Positions 12,441 through 25,500 of a DNA stretch of 64,000 nt are shown one piece after another. The position numbers and the translations under genes are program-made. Origin of the DNA: Sipunculus nudus (Eukaryota; Annelida; Sipuncula; Golfingiida; Sipunculidae); contig CM049313.1 of NCBI GenBank assembly GCA_026874595.1, positions 13,883,508-13,947,507 on the forward strand, read 5' to 3'. How positions within the stretch are numbered: the stretch's first letter is position 1; each line of letters starts with the position of its first letter. The notes under the pieces are model-generated. The model was not told where the DNA came from. It saw only the letters and a list, made by a program, of their open reading frames with translations, and ran no database searches.

Positions 12441-12789
12441 TTTTATTTTTCCATTAACAGCCAGCTTAAGCAGCTTGGGGAATCTGAACAGTGCTGTTAC
12501 TAATAATCAAAACTTTATTTAATCAAAAAATTAAAAATGGATGTTTGATATCACTGTATATTTATCATTATTATTTTGTTTTTAAAGGTATAAAAATAAA
12601 TCACTGTTGAACAATGCAAACAAAATCACATCCAAACCGATGCCTCAAATCTAACTAATTATTAGGGCCTGCTTGAATGAGTAGGTGTCCTGTAGTAATC
12701 ACCCTGTCCCTCTGGCTGTGTGTCCACAAATTCGTTTCCATATGATAACCCCAGTTTCTATTGACCAATTTTTTTCAAACCACTTCTAT

Positions 12790-13283
12790 TTTGCCCACTG
12801 AAAGTTTGATCTCTGTTGATTTTGGAGGCACAAGGTCAAAGGTTGCATTCATGGATCACACTTCTTTACAAATATTGTGGATGCCCCTTAAGCCAAACTT
12901 TTCATCCAAAACCTTTTCATCTTCCACATAGGGCTCGCATAACAATAATGCAAGATAATTGTTGGTTTGTGGGTCACAAGGTCAATGTCACGGGTCCAAC
13001 TCCTTTAAAAAGAATGTTGAAACCTTCAAAAAAAAAATTGTGAATTTTAGACCAATGTTTTCATTCCAAGTGATCCCAAACGATCTGTCACGAGAAAATA
13101 GGGGAAGAACCCTTTTAATACTAGGGTCACAAGATCCAAGGCCAAGGTAACTGGGCACCCTTCTTTAAAATTTTGTGGTTGCATATTAAGCCAATTTTTG
13201 TAATCCAAGCCTTCTATCTCCTATCTGTGGGGACAGACTGCTTATGATGTTGAGGTCATAAGGTCAAGGTCACTGTTCACCTG
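12790..13283 (+). repeat. 'GGTCACAAGGTCAAGGTCAC' dispersed repeat
   Basis: Several 60-100 base modules have wording like 'gccaaacttttcatc', 'ccttccatcttccaca' and 'gggtcacaaggtcaaggtcac'. Related tracts run at about 14700-14935 and 16050-16960. This is a multi-copy degenerate repeat with no coding frame. Confidence 0.7.
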
Positions 13284-13960
13284 TTTAGCTAAGCTGACTA
13301 TAAGTCATCTGAGCTATAGCGAACGTCTTGTCCCTCATATGGCCGGCCGTCCATCCGTTAACAAGGCACGTTTAGAAACCGTTAGACCTACAAATCCAAA
13401 ATTCAACAAACTGACATCCCCAAGTTCTCCTACTAAACCGAAAACTGGGTCACTATGACTTCATTCCTTCGAGAAAAAAAGGAAAAATCTTGTTTTCTAG
13501 TCAAATCCTATTACTATATTTCAGAACTGCCCACTATGAAAAAAACTTGTTATTGTATAAATCTTTGATATTACCATTCCTGCATATATTTCCCATGCAC
13601 GTGAGGAAATTAGGTCAATATTGCGTAAATTTGTAGATTTTATTGACTGAAACATTATGCACTTTGTAAAAAAAAAAATATATATTTACTCACCTTGCTA
13701 GATATTTGTTGAAGCTAGAGCATTTTAATCCAAAGGATATTTCTTAATATAATCAACATTCAGTTCTACACCAGAAATCCGATCAGAATATTGTTAATTT
13801 TTACAGTTATCAGCATAATTGAAAAATCAGTGCAATAAAATTGACCATTACACATTTTTTTTACTGTAAGTACTATTCATTTAATTTTCACAGTATGCAT
13901 AAACAAGGATATAATCTTTTAAAGTCTGAAATTTGAAAATGAAATCTCACAAATTAAGCT
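13284..13960 (+). repeat. 'tagctnagctgactataagtc' repeat, copy 1
   Basis: It begins 'gctgactataagtcatctga', passes through a TCCG-rich patch and 'gggtcactatgacttcattc', and ends in an AT-rich tail. The same order of landmarks occurs at 62325-62980, so these are two copies of one interspersed repeat. No open frame is shared. Confidence 0.8.
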
Positions 13961-13999
13961 AGAACTTGAATTTTTATTTGGAGGCCCTAATGAATTCAC

Positions 14000-14345
14000 T
14001 TGCATTGTCAAGCCCAGGCAGCCCATTTCTTTTCACTTCAGCTCTGCCTGGGTAACCTTATTAGTTATGCTGTAGTTAAGATGGTGTGCATGGCGCGAAC
14101 CAACTCTCTTTGATGCTCAGGTCCAAAGAGGCCGAACCGGTGCATTATCCCCCGTCTTGTGCTATCTGTGGAAGGCAGGGTCCAATCACAGGCGCTTGAA
14201 TCGCTATTTGTGTTGATCTTGGTTTAAATAGTGATCAATTTACCTTAACAACAATCCCCTACCGTTTAATGAGCTGTAAACCATGTTATATCGTTTGCCG
14301 GTACTTGTTTATATAATAGATACACTATTACAAGCTATTCTAGTT
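14000..14345 (+). repeat. dispersed repeat shared with 34640-35125
   Basis: The tail reads 'cacaggcgcttgaatcgcta', then 'acaatcccct', then 'gcttttatataatag'-like AT-rich sequence. The same landmarks in the same order occur near 34995-35120. It is noncoding by eye. Confidence 0.55.
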
Positions 14346-14699
14346 TATAAAATTAAAATTTGAAAAAAAATTGATATAATAAAAAAATGAAGATCTAATT
14401 AAAAGATTTGTTTATTATTTTTCTGCCACAGCAGCCTTCTGCTGTCATTGAGTCCTTGCACCTATGCAGTTGGGACGTCAGTTGTATTGTGTATTGCAAC
14501 TTTAAAATTTATAAAATTGAAAATAACATGGTATAATTAAAAAGTACGGATCTTACTGAAAATATGTGTCAACTGCTGGACATGTCAACAATTCATCAGA
14601 GAGCCAACCAATGATCGTGGTTATAGTGTAGATCATAATTTATATACAGGCTGGCATGGTTTAGTTAGAAAACTCATTGTCAGAACACATATTATTTTA

Positions 14700-14935
14700 C
14701 CTTCAAGGTCATCTTCAACTGAGCACCGTGACCCATGGGTCCCTTGTTTGAAATGCTTATGGAAACGTTTTAAGCTAAACTGTTTCACCAAAACCTTCCA
14801 TCTTTCACGCATTGCTCGCCAACCAATTGTGGAAGAAGACTTCATTTTGAGGTCCAAAGTCAAGGTAACTGGACCCACGTTTTCAAAAGCACGTGGACAC
14901 ATTTCGAGCAAGGTTTTCGTAGAAAATCCTTCCAT
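14700..14935 (+). repeat. 'GGTCAAGGTAACTGGACC' repeat fragment
   Basis: It resembles 12790-13283 ('aagctaaactgtttcaccaa', 'aaaccttccatctttcac', 'gtccaaagtcaaggtaac') and is a decayed copy of the same dispersed family. An open frame runs on the minus strand across it, but it follows the repeat wording and is not supported as a gene. Confidence 0.6.
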
Positions 14936-15130
14936 ATATAGCTCAGCTTACCTAAAGTCAAGTGATGTTTAGGAATTGCGCTTTGTCCGTCGTCCCTCCG
15001 GGCGTCCGTTTGCAGGGCACAAATCGTAACCGCTTACCCTAGAAACTTGTGACTTAATATCTTGATAGGTTTATAGATTGGAAACCTGAAGTAGGTCACT
15101 GCGACCTATATCCTCTGAGCTAAGGGGCTG
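14936..15130 (+). repeat. 'tagctcagcttacc...gtccgtcgtcc' repeat
   Basis: It shares 'gctcagct', 'tttgtccgtcgtcc', 'gggcacaaatcgtaaccg' and 'cctagaaact' with 17383-17590. It ends in a poly-C run of 18 C at about 15139-15156. Confidence 0.6.
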
Positions 15131-15159
15131 GTAAGAACCCCCCCCCCCCCCCCGGAGAA

Positions 15160-16040
15160 TTATTTAAATTTGTCACAAAACCTCCAATAAATTGATAATT
15201 AATGCTTGGATTTCCATGAGTCTTGCCTTAAATATTGACCATTCCTAGTTTTTTTCAGTTCCCGAAAGCAACTGGCGCCACCTGTATTTTTTCTAATTTT
15301 TACGATTTTTTTGCTGTTTTTGAGACCATCAAATTGTAATGTACTAAGTGCCAGTCTAATACTACAATTCTCACTCTGCGTATTTCATCATGATTATATA
15401 TTATGTAAGTTGCAGGTGTTTAAGTTAAATGGGACTTTGTGTATTCTAATGTCTGAGCTGAGTTGCCAGGTATTTACATAATGACTGTAATTGCTTCGCC
15501 TTGATTACATGGCAACTGTATTCAGTCTAATTGAACTTTCATTCAGCTCCTGTGCACACCTTTTTGCATCTGTTGCGACACATCAGGGAAATCTCTGATT
15601 GGTTTTCTAATGTTGTATGAATCTTGCTGGGAGAGATGCTATGTGTTCAGATGCAATGAGAAACTGGGGGCCAAGCCCTGAGCATGGGCTTGGCATTCCC
15701 TCTCATGTATAGTTACCATAAAGAATATTTTACATCAACTCAGAGACTTGCAAGTTTGTCGCCCGTGCATCCTGGGCCAGGTTAAGATCTCTACAAAAAG
15801 GGCAGCAGTTATGTCAGTTTCTCAGCTATGGATTCATCCAGTGTCCTGAAACCCAGTGTGTTTATTGGTTATGATTGGTTCCTGAAGACTGATGGCGCTG
15901 ACTGTATTTATTCTATTATTGATACATTTCCCCCCTTTATTTTGAGACTGCCAAATAATATTGATACTATAAAAATTGCAACTGTGGTTTCATCCGTGTC
16001 CTGAAACCTTGTGTGTTTATTGTATTATCTATATTAATCA
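15160..16040. other. intergenic, no gene recognised
   Basis: Decayed repeat-like sequence. 'tttcatccgtgtcctgaaacc'-type wording appears twice (about 15830 and 15985), suggesting an old internal duplication. No coding support. Confidence 0.5.
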
Positions 16041-16049
16041 CCCTGTCAA

Positions 16050-16960
16050 TTAGTGGACGCATTTTAAGCGAAACGTTTCATCCCAAAACTTCTATCTTGC
16101 ACATTTAGCTTACCTGCCAACAGGGAAAACAATGATTGATTTTGGTGTCGCAGGCCAACTGTCCACATATTGATTTCCGGATGATAACTCAAGTTTGGGT
16201 TGACATATTGGTTGCATTCTTGACATATATATGACCCACCAATAATATAATAACCCTTTTGATTTTGGGGTCATGAGGTCACAAAGTCAAAAGACCCTTT
16301 TTAAAAAAAAGACTGTGCATGTATTCAAAGCCAAACTTTTTCAGCCCAACCTTCCATCTTCCAATTATTGCTCACTGCCAAAGTGCCAATAGTGGAAGAA
16401 ACTTTTGGATTAAGGGGTCACAAGTTCAAAGGTAAAGGTCACGGGGCCATCTATCCACATATTAGTTTCCAGCTGATAACACCAGTTTAGATTGAAGTAT
16501 TGGTTTTAAACGTGACTGATATATACCCCACCACAAAAGTAAGAACTCTGTTGGGATAATTAGGTCATTGCCACAGGACCCTCTACTTTAGAAAGGTTGT
16601 CGAGGCATGCTTTAGCCAAACTTTTCATCGCAAACTTCGTCTTCCACATGTGGCGCATCTGCCAATAGGGGAAGTTTTCTTTTGATTTTGGGTCACTTTG
16701 TCAAGGGTCAAGGTCACAGGGGCCATCCGTTTACAAATTAGTTTTGGATGATAACTAACAAGTTTGGGTAGACAGGTTGGCTTCAAACTGATCACAGGAC
16801 CCATATTTTGAAAAAAAATCTCATAAGCATATCCATATAGACAAATTCAGCTGAGCGCTATTCCTATGGCTTCCTAGTTTCACATATCCACGAGTACGGG
16901 AAGAATTCTATCGATTTCCAAATCACAAGGTCGATGGTCAAGTTCACAGAACTTCCAACT
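16050..16960 (+). repeat. 'GGTCACAAGGTCAAGGTCAC' repeat array
   Basis: About four degenerate modules of 200-250 bases. Each contains 'catcttccac', 'gccaatagggga', 'tttgggtcac..ggtcaaggtcac' and 'tccacatattggtttc'. Same family as 12790-13283. Confidence 0.65.
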
Positions 16961-17382
16961 GTTTGCACGCTGAGCAGGCTTACAATTCAACACGATTATG
17001 CCCCTCGTGGTTGGGGAGCTCCGCTTTTAACTGAATATATCTTTATACCTGTCTATCAGTGTTTCAAATGTTAAAATTAATTACCTAAATAATCTTAAGA
17101 GTCCGTTCCCTCTGCCTCTACATGTAATCAGGTCATTTGCTATAGTTTTTTTATGCATCACTAGAAGGTTAAGTGCCTTTTTCAGAACCCTTCCAGACCT
17201 GTCGATTTTTTTAATTTAGACATTAGACACCTTTTAGGTACCTTTCATTATACATTGACTTTTTAAGTATAAATCGATCCCATTTAAAGTAAATGGTTGC
17301 AATTATTATCTTGAAATTTGTGTGTATGTTTATATAGGGTAGTCTTAGGCTGCGATAGGTGATAGTTCTTTCTCTTTTCTTT

Positions 17383-17600
17383 AGCTTAGCTAACTTTCAG
17401 TCAAACTGGGCTTAGTGATAACCCTTTGTCCTCCGTCAGGTTGACATTAGCAAAGCACAAATCGTAACCGATGGACCTAGATACTGCTAACTGACAACAC
17501 ATTGTGGTTAACAAAGAAAAACCCTTGGAAACCTTAAGATCGGTCGCTGCGACATATTCTCCGAGCTATGGAACTTGTTTTTGTCCCCGAGAATAACTAC
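17383..17600 (+). repeat. 'tagcttagctaac...gtcctccgtc' repeat
   Basis: Second copy of the 14936-15130 family, with the shared core 'agcacaaatcgtaaccg', then 'cctagatact' and 'ggtcgctgcgac'. Confidence 0.55.
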
Positions 17601-17796
17601 AAAAACTCCAGTATCCCAATAATTATTACATTGATTGCAGTGATTCTTGCTTTGCTAATTGACCATGGATAGTTGCATCAGCGGCTAAAGATTACTTAAG
17701 CATTTGTTCCTTTACTTTTGAGACTGCTAATTACATCAGTGATATCAGTTTCTCCACTATGGTTTCGTCTAGTGTCTTGAAACCTTGTGTGCTTGT

Positions 17797-18152
17797 TATG
17801 TCTGCCCAGCCCCTCAGGGCAGACATATTATTTTTCGTCCCATTGTCTGTCGTTGTTGTCTGCAATCTTTGTGTGTAAGATATCTGTGAACAATTATACT
17901 TTCGAAGCTTTGCATATTTACCCCTGAAATTTTAAACACAAATTACTTCTACTAAAATATTGTAGTTGTTTGGAAACTGGTGGTCTTGACCTTTATCTTC
18001 AAGGTTAAATAAGTCGTCATGTTATTTTATGCTTTATATACCTTCAAATTTTTTTCTCAGATTTGGTGAGAAAATTTATTTAGTCCATGATTCCAGTGAC
18101 GTAGACAGGTCTTCAGACTTGTTTGGGGCGGGGGGGGGGGGGGGCGGTCATT

Positions 18153-18192
<40 letters not shown>

Positions 18193-18440
18193 AATCAAAG
18201 GCCAATAATTACCCGTATACTTTTTTAAGTACTGAAAATGTTCCCTCAGATTAGGGTTAACAAGTTGTTTCAACAATGCTCTTTGATAAAGTAAAAACTT
18301 TTGACCTTGATCTACAAGGTTAAATCAGCTGAATTATAGTTCGTCATCTCTTGGATTTCTTATGAACGTGTTAACTCACAGTTGGTCCTCAAAATTGATA
18401 GGAACAATGTTCTCTAACTCCTCCAAGTTCTCAGCATCTA
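17797..18440 (+). repeat. 'gaccttgatcttcaaggtc' repeat, copy 1
   Basis: It starts near a GCCC..GGGC inverted pair ('gcccagcccctcagggc') and 'ccattgtctgtcgttg'. It then carries two units with 'aaactggtggtcttgacc' / 'cttcaaggttaaat'. It is related to the array at 27050-28170. A G run and a TA microsatellite (18155-18189) interrupt it. Confidence 0.6.
18155..18189. repeat. (TA)n microsatellite
   Basis: Pure TA run directly after a run of about 19 G at 18128-18144. Confidence 0.95.
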
Positions 18441-18715
18441 GTGTTTTCCATTAGTTGGTTAATTCCACCCAGATAGCTTATCTCTGTGTGGATTCACCCG
18501 ATTCTTAGCTCAACTTTTTTCAAGATGCCTGGGAGGCTGATTCTAGGTGGCTGTTTGTCTCCTTCACAACAGTGGTTGATCGAATTTAATTACTGAGGTT
18601 GTATTGTTTTATCTAGCTTTGACAGACAAAAACAACAGAGTTGAGAATTGAGTACACATTGGTCAGATCAGACATGTATAAGTCAATTATGGGAAGAAAA
18701 CCTGTTGTTGACTTT

Positions 18716-19462
18716 CCAAGATGCTTTCCTTTGACTTTCCAGGATGCTCTCCTTTAACTTTCCAGGATACTTCCATTTACTTTCCAGGATGCTCTCCTTT
18801 GACTTTCCTGGATGCTTTCCTTTGACCTTCCAGGATACTTCCTTTTACTTTCCAGGATGCTTTCCTTCTACTTTCCAGGATACTTCCATTTTCTTTTCAG
18901 GAAGCTTTCCTTTGACCTTCCAGGATGCTTTCCTTTTACTTTCCTGGATGCTTTCCTTTACCGTTCCAGGATGCTTTCCTTTGACCTTCCAGGATGCTTT
19001 CCTTTGACTTTCCAGGATGCTTTCCATTGACCTTCCAGGACTTTTCCTTTTACTTTCCTGGATGCTTGCCTATACCTTTCCAGGATGCTTTCCTTTGACT
19101 TTCCAGAATCCTTTCCTTTGACCTTCAAGGATGCTTTCCTTTGACTTTCCAGGATCCTTTCCTTTGACCTTCCAGGATGCTTTTCCTCTGATTTTCCAGG
19201 ATGCTCTACTTTGACTTTCCAGGATGCTTTCCTTGGACTCTCCAGGATGTTCTCCTTTGACTTTCCACGATGCTTTTCTTTGTTTTTCCAGGATGCACTC
19301 CTTTGATTTTCCAGGATACTTCGATTGACTTTCCAGGATACTTCCATTGACTTTCCAGGATACTTGCCTTTGACTTCCAGGATGCTCTCCTTTAATTTTC
19401 CAGGATGATCTCCCCTGACTTTCCGGGATGCTATCCTTTGACTTTTTAGGATGCTTTCCTTT
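18716..19462. repeat. 24-bp minisatellite, about 30 units
   Basis: The unit is 'ggatgctttcctttgacttt' followed by 'ccag'. Variants occur at the variable ends (aggatactt, aggatgctc). Because the unit is a multiple of three, open frames run through the array in both directions. On the minus strand, frames of about 200 and 144 residues repeat KESILESQRKASWKVKGKHP. I see no splice context, homologue or start signal that would make this a gene. Confidence 0.93.
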
Positions 19463-20686
19463 GTGTACCATCTGCAGAACCCGGACCAGGCAAGATGTAG
19501 CCAAGATTCAAAAGAAGATCCGTTACAGGTTTTTTCTGCAAAAACCTGGTTACAATGTGGCATTAATACAAGATCACAAAGAGTCGACTGTTGGCCCTCT
19601 TGGTAACTGTATTGATGTAATTTAACCCTACCAGTTCTCAGAATTTCATTAACACCGATATGTGTTCGCAGAACGACACAAGCGTTCCTTTGTCTTCCTA
19701 GTTCGTGTTACTATGGCAATCATGCCAATTCAATTAAAAGTACCGAACCTGTCTAGTTTTCGTATGTAATGAGCTATATTATCTGCGACATACTGCACAA
19801 ACTGCCCTACTGTGACAAATTGCAGCTGTAGAGCCACAACAATTTTTTTAAGGCGTGGTTGCTCGGATTATACCATGGCCAAGTGTGTTTTTTAAACACT
19901 AAAGGACTTGTAATAGCTGGTTCAAGCTGAAAGGCAGGAAGGCATTAGCTGCTGTTAAATTCTCGGCAGCTGGATAATCGAGACAAGAGTCATGCGTATT
20001 TTTTTTTAATCAGTTTGGCTGCCGAGTAAATATTGCTTCTATCTCTTTCCTCCTCATTGTGTTTATATTTTGGCTTTTTTAGTGGTCATAAAATGTTGAA
20101 GCAGTGGCACTTACCGTAAGCTGCTCTTCTTTATTCTCTTCTAAAAATTCTGCAACCTACAAAACGTCTTATACCTCTCCTCCTGGGGTCGACCTTTACT
20201 GCGTTTGCTTCTTGCTTCTTCCATTTTTGAATCTCCTGTGTTTGAAACCTCCTAGGGATACTTTTGCCATTGTTGAAATTCACACTTTATTGTTGATGGA
20301 AAACAGTATCTTCAACATGCAAGTCATTGGTAAACGATTATCTGGCTATCAGTATGTTACTTCAATCCTCATTTCTTGACCTTAATTGATTTTTCAAAGA
20401 CAGATGCCATGAAACCAAAGGCATCATACACTCGTGGTCTGGTTCCCACAGACGATGCAATCTCTGAATCTCAATCTACGAATGTCAAAAATCTTAGTCT
20501 AGCATTCTACAGCAGAGACATCTACAAGACCTCCATGTATCTTTGTTTTCATGTACCCGGGTTACTTGATGTTTTCTGCATTCCTAGTGGATACGCTGCT
20601 TTTCTTCAGTGTTCCTCAGAGCGCATTTCCCGCTCGTCACTTCAGTGGTTCAAACTTAGGGAAAAAATAATAAATAAATAAATAAA
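19463..20686. other. intergenic, no gene recognised
   Basis: Two consecutive open frames (20104-20379 and 20376-20681, + strand) are present, but their composition is not protein-like and nothing is recognisable. I see nothing else. Confidence 0.5.
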
Positions 20687-21003
20687 AGTTATGGTTTTCA
20701 GGCACCGCCCGCGTCAATTTTAAACCTCCGCATCAAAAATGTTTATTTAGATTTTCAATAAAAACTTTTAGCTCCAGCCGCTTGGACATCCCTTTCAAGT
20801 AGATAATATCATACAATATTGATAAAATATTCTTTATTATGTAGTGCTTTTACGTGTTTCGCAAAAAATATCTATTATTATCATGATTTTCCGTATCATT
20901 TGACATTTTTATCGAAACATACAAAACAAAAATTTTAATTTTTTAAATAAAAACGCCCGCCCCCATTGATTTTAAAAAAGTGCCTGACAACCAAACCTTT
21001 TTT
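20687..21003 (+). repeat. MITE family 1, copy B
   Basis: Starts 'ttatggttttcaggcaccgc' and ends 'gtgcctgacaaccaaacc', so the ends are inverted repeats of each other over about 17 bases. The core 'tatgtagtgcttttac' is shared with copies A, C, D and E. Noncoding. Confidence 0.85.
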
Positions 21004-21445
21004 TTGTCCAATGCTCCTTTTTTTCAAGCTTCATAATATCACACAAAACTTTTTTGCACTGTTCCTGCAACACAGGACACACAACATTTTTTCTCTTGGC
21101 TTGGATTCAGTTATTATTCAACTTGCGAAACGAACACAAGATAGTCATGTACATAGTGAAGATATATGTCATCATTAAAATTTGAGTTCTATATATCTTA
21201 AATATATAAACAAATACTATTTATTATTACACATACAGGAATACAATCTAAATATATATCGGGTATAGGGAAGCAGTTTAATCTGGCTTCCAAAAAAAAA
21301 GTCTGAGTTCTTTAAATGCGTGTAGCCAAAATTCCCCGGTATAACTAGACGTACTTGTGTTTTCTGCTTAATTATGTCAAAAATACACTAACTACCCTTT
21401 ACTACCTCTTTAAAGTAATTGATAAACTATAAAAGGTAAAAGTAA

Positions 21446-21914
21446 TCACCATAGAATGACTGGCCAGAATCACCTGATGAAAATACTGAAAAAAAAGTTG
21501 TAGATATGGCTAAAGAGATGCTTGACATCGATTGCCGAGGGAGATATAGACAGGTCTCATCGGGTTGATCCGCCGAATGGGGACGGAAAGCAGAGACCCA
21601 TACTTGTAAAATTTGTGTCATATAAGACTAAATCATTACTATACAGCGCTAGCACTAGACTCAGGTTCGCAGGAAATGAAGCCAGGCATGTATTTATTAA
21701 CGAGGACTTCACGAAAACAAGACAGGACATGTTTAAACTCGCAAGAAAATTTAAACGTGAATGCTTGATTAAAGATTGCTGGTCGTCAGATGGCAACATC
21801 ATAATCAGAGACTTTCACTCAAAGGTCCGTACATTTACCAGCTCCAGAAAGTTTAGCACCTGGTCAGACGATTTGAGAAGATGCCCACCCAAACAATACT
21901 CAGAGGCTCCATAA
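21446..21914 (+). pseudogene. LINE ORF1 relic (L1-type RNA-binding protein)
   Basis: An open stretch reads GDIDRSHRVDPPNGDGKQRP, then ILVKFVSYKTKSLL and VFINEDFTKTRQDMFK. This matches the central RNA-binding (RRM-like, 'transposase_22') part of L1-type ORF1 proteins. Codons upstream (DWPESPDENTEKKVVDMAKE) continue the protein in another frame, so a frameshift lies near 21520-21535. The coiled-coil N-terminus is missing. Confidence 0.82.
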
Positions 21915-22526
21915 GATTCGTTCCTGACATCCACCCCGAAAAATACGCAATAAACCGTATCATATCCAATTCCTCACTACGAATTACACCGGCACCGCTA
22001 TTATTAAAGTGATTCATAGAAAATATTTTGTGTTTATGTATGAATACGTAAATGTATATGTTTATACAAGCGTGTATATGTGTGTATGCATATATGTACG
22101 TGTACGTGTATGCATGCATTTGTTTTTTTTTTCTTCTTATGATTATACCGATAATCCGGCGGAGCCGACCTTGAAGCCAAAATCCATCAATCTACCATGT
22201 TTCTTACACATAGTCTATCAATTATTTTTGCATTGTTTACCCCATCTAAATTAAGAATACCAGACCAGGCTCTACAATTTTGCGTCTAATTCTGATGTAA
22301 GCCCTTACTGATTAAACACCTGAGGCCCTGACCACCCGGTGACTTTATCATTGAACTTACTTATATATCTCATATAATTGATATCTACCTTTGAAAATAC
22401 ATTACATATATATACACTTCAGCAATACTGTCTTAATAGGAAAGAAAGACACAATACTTTGATACTTGAAGCAACAATTACCACCTTTAATCGAAAATAA
22501 AATACAAATAAACACCCCGAATTATC

Positions 22527-25500
22527 ATGTCATTCAATTTCAAAGTTAACAGTCTTAATGTAAGAGGAATGAAAAATTATGTCAAAAGGCGGCAAATATT
22601 TACATATTTAAGAGATTATAAAAAGACAGTAACATTTTTACAGGAAACTCATAGTTTATCTAAAGATGAATCAAGAATGGGGTAGTAAAATCGAATTTAC
22701 GCATGGATCAAATAAAAGTAAAGGAGTTGCAATTTTGTTGACCAACGATCTTAAAATTACTATTAACACATCACAGAAAGACCCTTCTGGTCGGATATTA
22801 CTAATCGATTGTGTCATTGATGAAGAGAATTTCATACTAGTTAATATATACATGCCAACCAAAGACCACTTGAAGGATCAAGTTGCTGTGATAGATACCT
22901 TATGAACATACATAACTCCGTACATTGATAATACAATCATACTCGGGGGAGACTTTAATATTATACTTGATCCAGCATTAGAAAGGAAAGGCGGGCGAAG
23001 CGAAAATGTAAGTCCTTCAAGGGTTAAAATACAGGATATGTGTAAAAGCTTTTCTCTTGTTGATGCCTGGAGATCGATGAACCTACAAAAAGTTTATGTA
23101 CACGAGTCCAGCAAAATGCATGGGTTGCTTCGAGATTAGACTATTGGTTAATATCAGAAACATCACTCCCCTCTCTAAAATCTTCCGAAATGAAAGCGTC
23201 CACAATCTCAGATCACTGCTTAATAACGGTGACATTTCAATCAAACTTACAAAAGAAAAGAGGTCCAAGCTATTGGAAATTTAATAATGAATTGTTATTA
23301 GAAGATGAATATGTACATTTAATAAAATCTCTTTTATATAATCTGAAAACTAAATATATTGACGTGGAAAATAAACATACAGTGTGGGACACAGTTAAGT
23401 GCGAAATCTGGGGGTATACAATCCAATATTCAAAACGGAGAAAAAAAGCGCAAGAAAAGAGAGGTAGAAATACTTCAGAAAGAGTTTAAAAAATTATTTA
23501 AAAAAACAAACGAAAACCCAGAAGATTAAATATCCCTTGGCAAATTAAAAGAAGTTAAAACTCGTTTAAATGAAATTTTATATGCAAAACCAGGTGTGTT
23601 ATACTCCGTTCTAAACAAAGGTTGTACGAAAAGGGTGAAAAAAAAATATGAGTTACTTCTTCTCTTTAGAAAAAAGAAATTATAATAGTAAAAGCATTTC
23701 GACGCTTGAAAAAGACGGAAATCTTATTAGTGACTAGACAAAAATATTAGAAGTATGCCATGATTTTTACCGGGACCTCTATAAATCCAAAAGAACTAGT
23801 TCCAATGGACCAATAAAATATGTGTTCTTTAACCAACCGAATACTCCAAAACTGAACATTCCTGATACAGAACAGCTGAAAAAAACCGCTTACACTTGCA
23901 GAATGCCACCGTGCATTAAAAGAATCCAAGCCGGGGAAAGCCCTGGACTCGATGGTTTCACTTCTGAATTTTATTTATTTTTCTGGGATAGTATATCGGA
24001 TTTATTCTTACAGTGTATAAATTATTCATTCAGAGTTAAGTCGCATTCAGTAGAACAAAAAAGGGGCCTAATATCGTTAATTCCAAAAAAGATAAAAACA
24101 AAAATTTAATAAAAAACTGGCGGCCAATTTCACTTCTCCCAATTGATTATAAAAAAATAGCTAAAACTTTGTCAAACAGGCTGAAACCATATATATCTCA
24201 CCTTATCCACCCAAACCAAACAGGTTTCGTGCAGGGCCGATATATTGGTGAAAACGTTAGAATAATACAAGATGTTATAAACTTATCCTCTATACATAAA
24301 ATGCCAAATATACTAATCCTGGTCGACCTAGAAAAGGCTTTTGACACCTTAGAATGGGATTTTTTAATGGCAAACATTAAATGAATATAATATACCCAGT
24401 TACTATCAGGAATGGGTTAAGGTTCTTTATACGGACATAAGTAGTTGTGTAATGAACAATGGTTTTATGTCAGATCGATTTCTAATAAAGCGGGGAGTTC
24501 GACAAGGGTGTCCATTATCGCCCATTCTATTTGTTTTGGCACTTGAATTATTGTCGATTAATATCCGAAACGACAAGTCAATTAGAGGGGTTACTTTCGG
24601 TAATTTGGAAATTAAACTTTCACAGTTGGCAGACGATACCACTTGTTTTGTTGCTGACCTGGTGTCAGGAAAACGGCTTCTCGAAACTTTTAATAATTTT
24701 GAAAAAAATTCGGGCTTAAAAGCAAATCTAGATAAAATGGAAGCCCTATGGTTAGGCTGCAGAGCAGGGAAAGAGGACGATGATCTACCAGTCAGATGGA
24801 CTGTTGGTTAATTTCGTGCACTGGGGATAACATTTTTTAGAAGTGAACGTGAGACTGCGGAATATAATTTAAAGGAGAGAATAGAGAAAATGTTACTGAG
24901 TACTGTTGAATTCATGGTGTCGTAGATCACTAACATTTAAAGGCAAGACTTTAATCACTAAAACTATCGGTCTGTCACAGCTAATGTATTGTATGTCCAT
25001 GTTTAATATACCAGATTTATATATAAAAGAGGCACAGCGCAGTATCAATTCATTTATATGGAATAACCGACCACCAAAGATAAAACATAATGTGTTGATA
25101 AGGACTGTTCACAAAGGGGGTTTAAAGCTTCCCGACATAGAAATACAGAATAAAGCAATAAAGGTTAGCTGGATTAGCAAAACTTTGGAAAGACTTAATT
25201 CGGTTATAGGAAATTTAGTAAATGTATACCTGGGGAAGGCTTATATGTCCTTCAAAGATATATTCCTTAGTCGTTGCCTATTAAATATTCCTGGAGACTT
25301 GCCACCCTTCTATGTGAATGTTATTAATACGCTTAACTACGCAAACTACAACATTAGTCTTGAACAATTTTATATATTTATAAGCGAACCGCTGAGATAT
25401 GTGAGTAGTATTAAAACTAGCGACAGCTTGTCACCCCGAACGTCGATTATAGATGAACTGAAGACGATGGGCAGGCCCTATCAGTTTTTTTCCGAAGGCC

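Noticed and set aside
18958-19563. 201-residue minus-strand frame as a lysine-rich repeat protein
   Set aside because: It is a by-product of a 24-bp repeat whose length is a multiple of three. Frames are open on both strands and no splice, start or homology signal supports a gene.
20104-20681. Two overlapping + strand frames as a gene
   Set aside because: Composition is not protein-like, there is no recognisable motif, and the second ends in a low-complexity AATA run at the start of a MITE.
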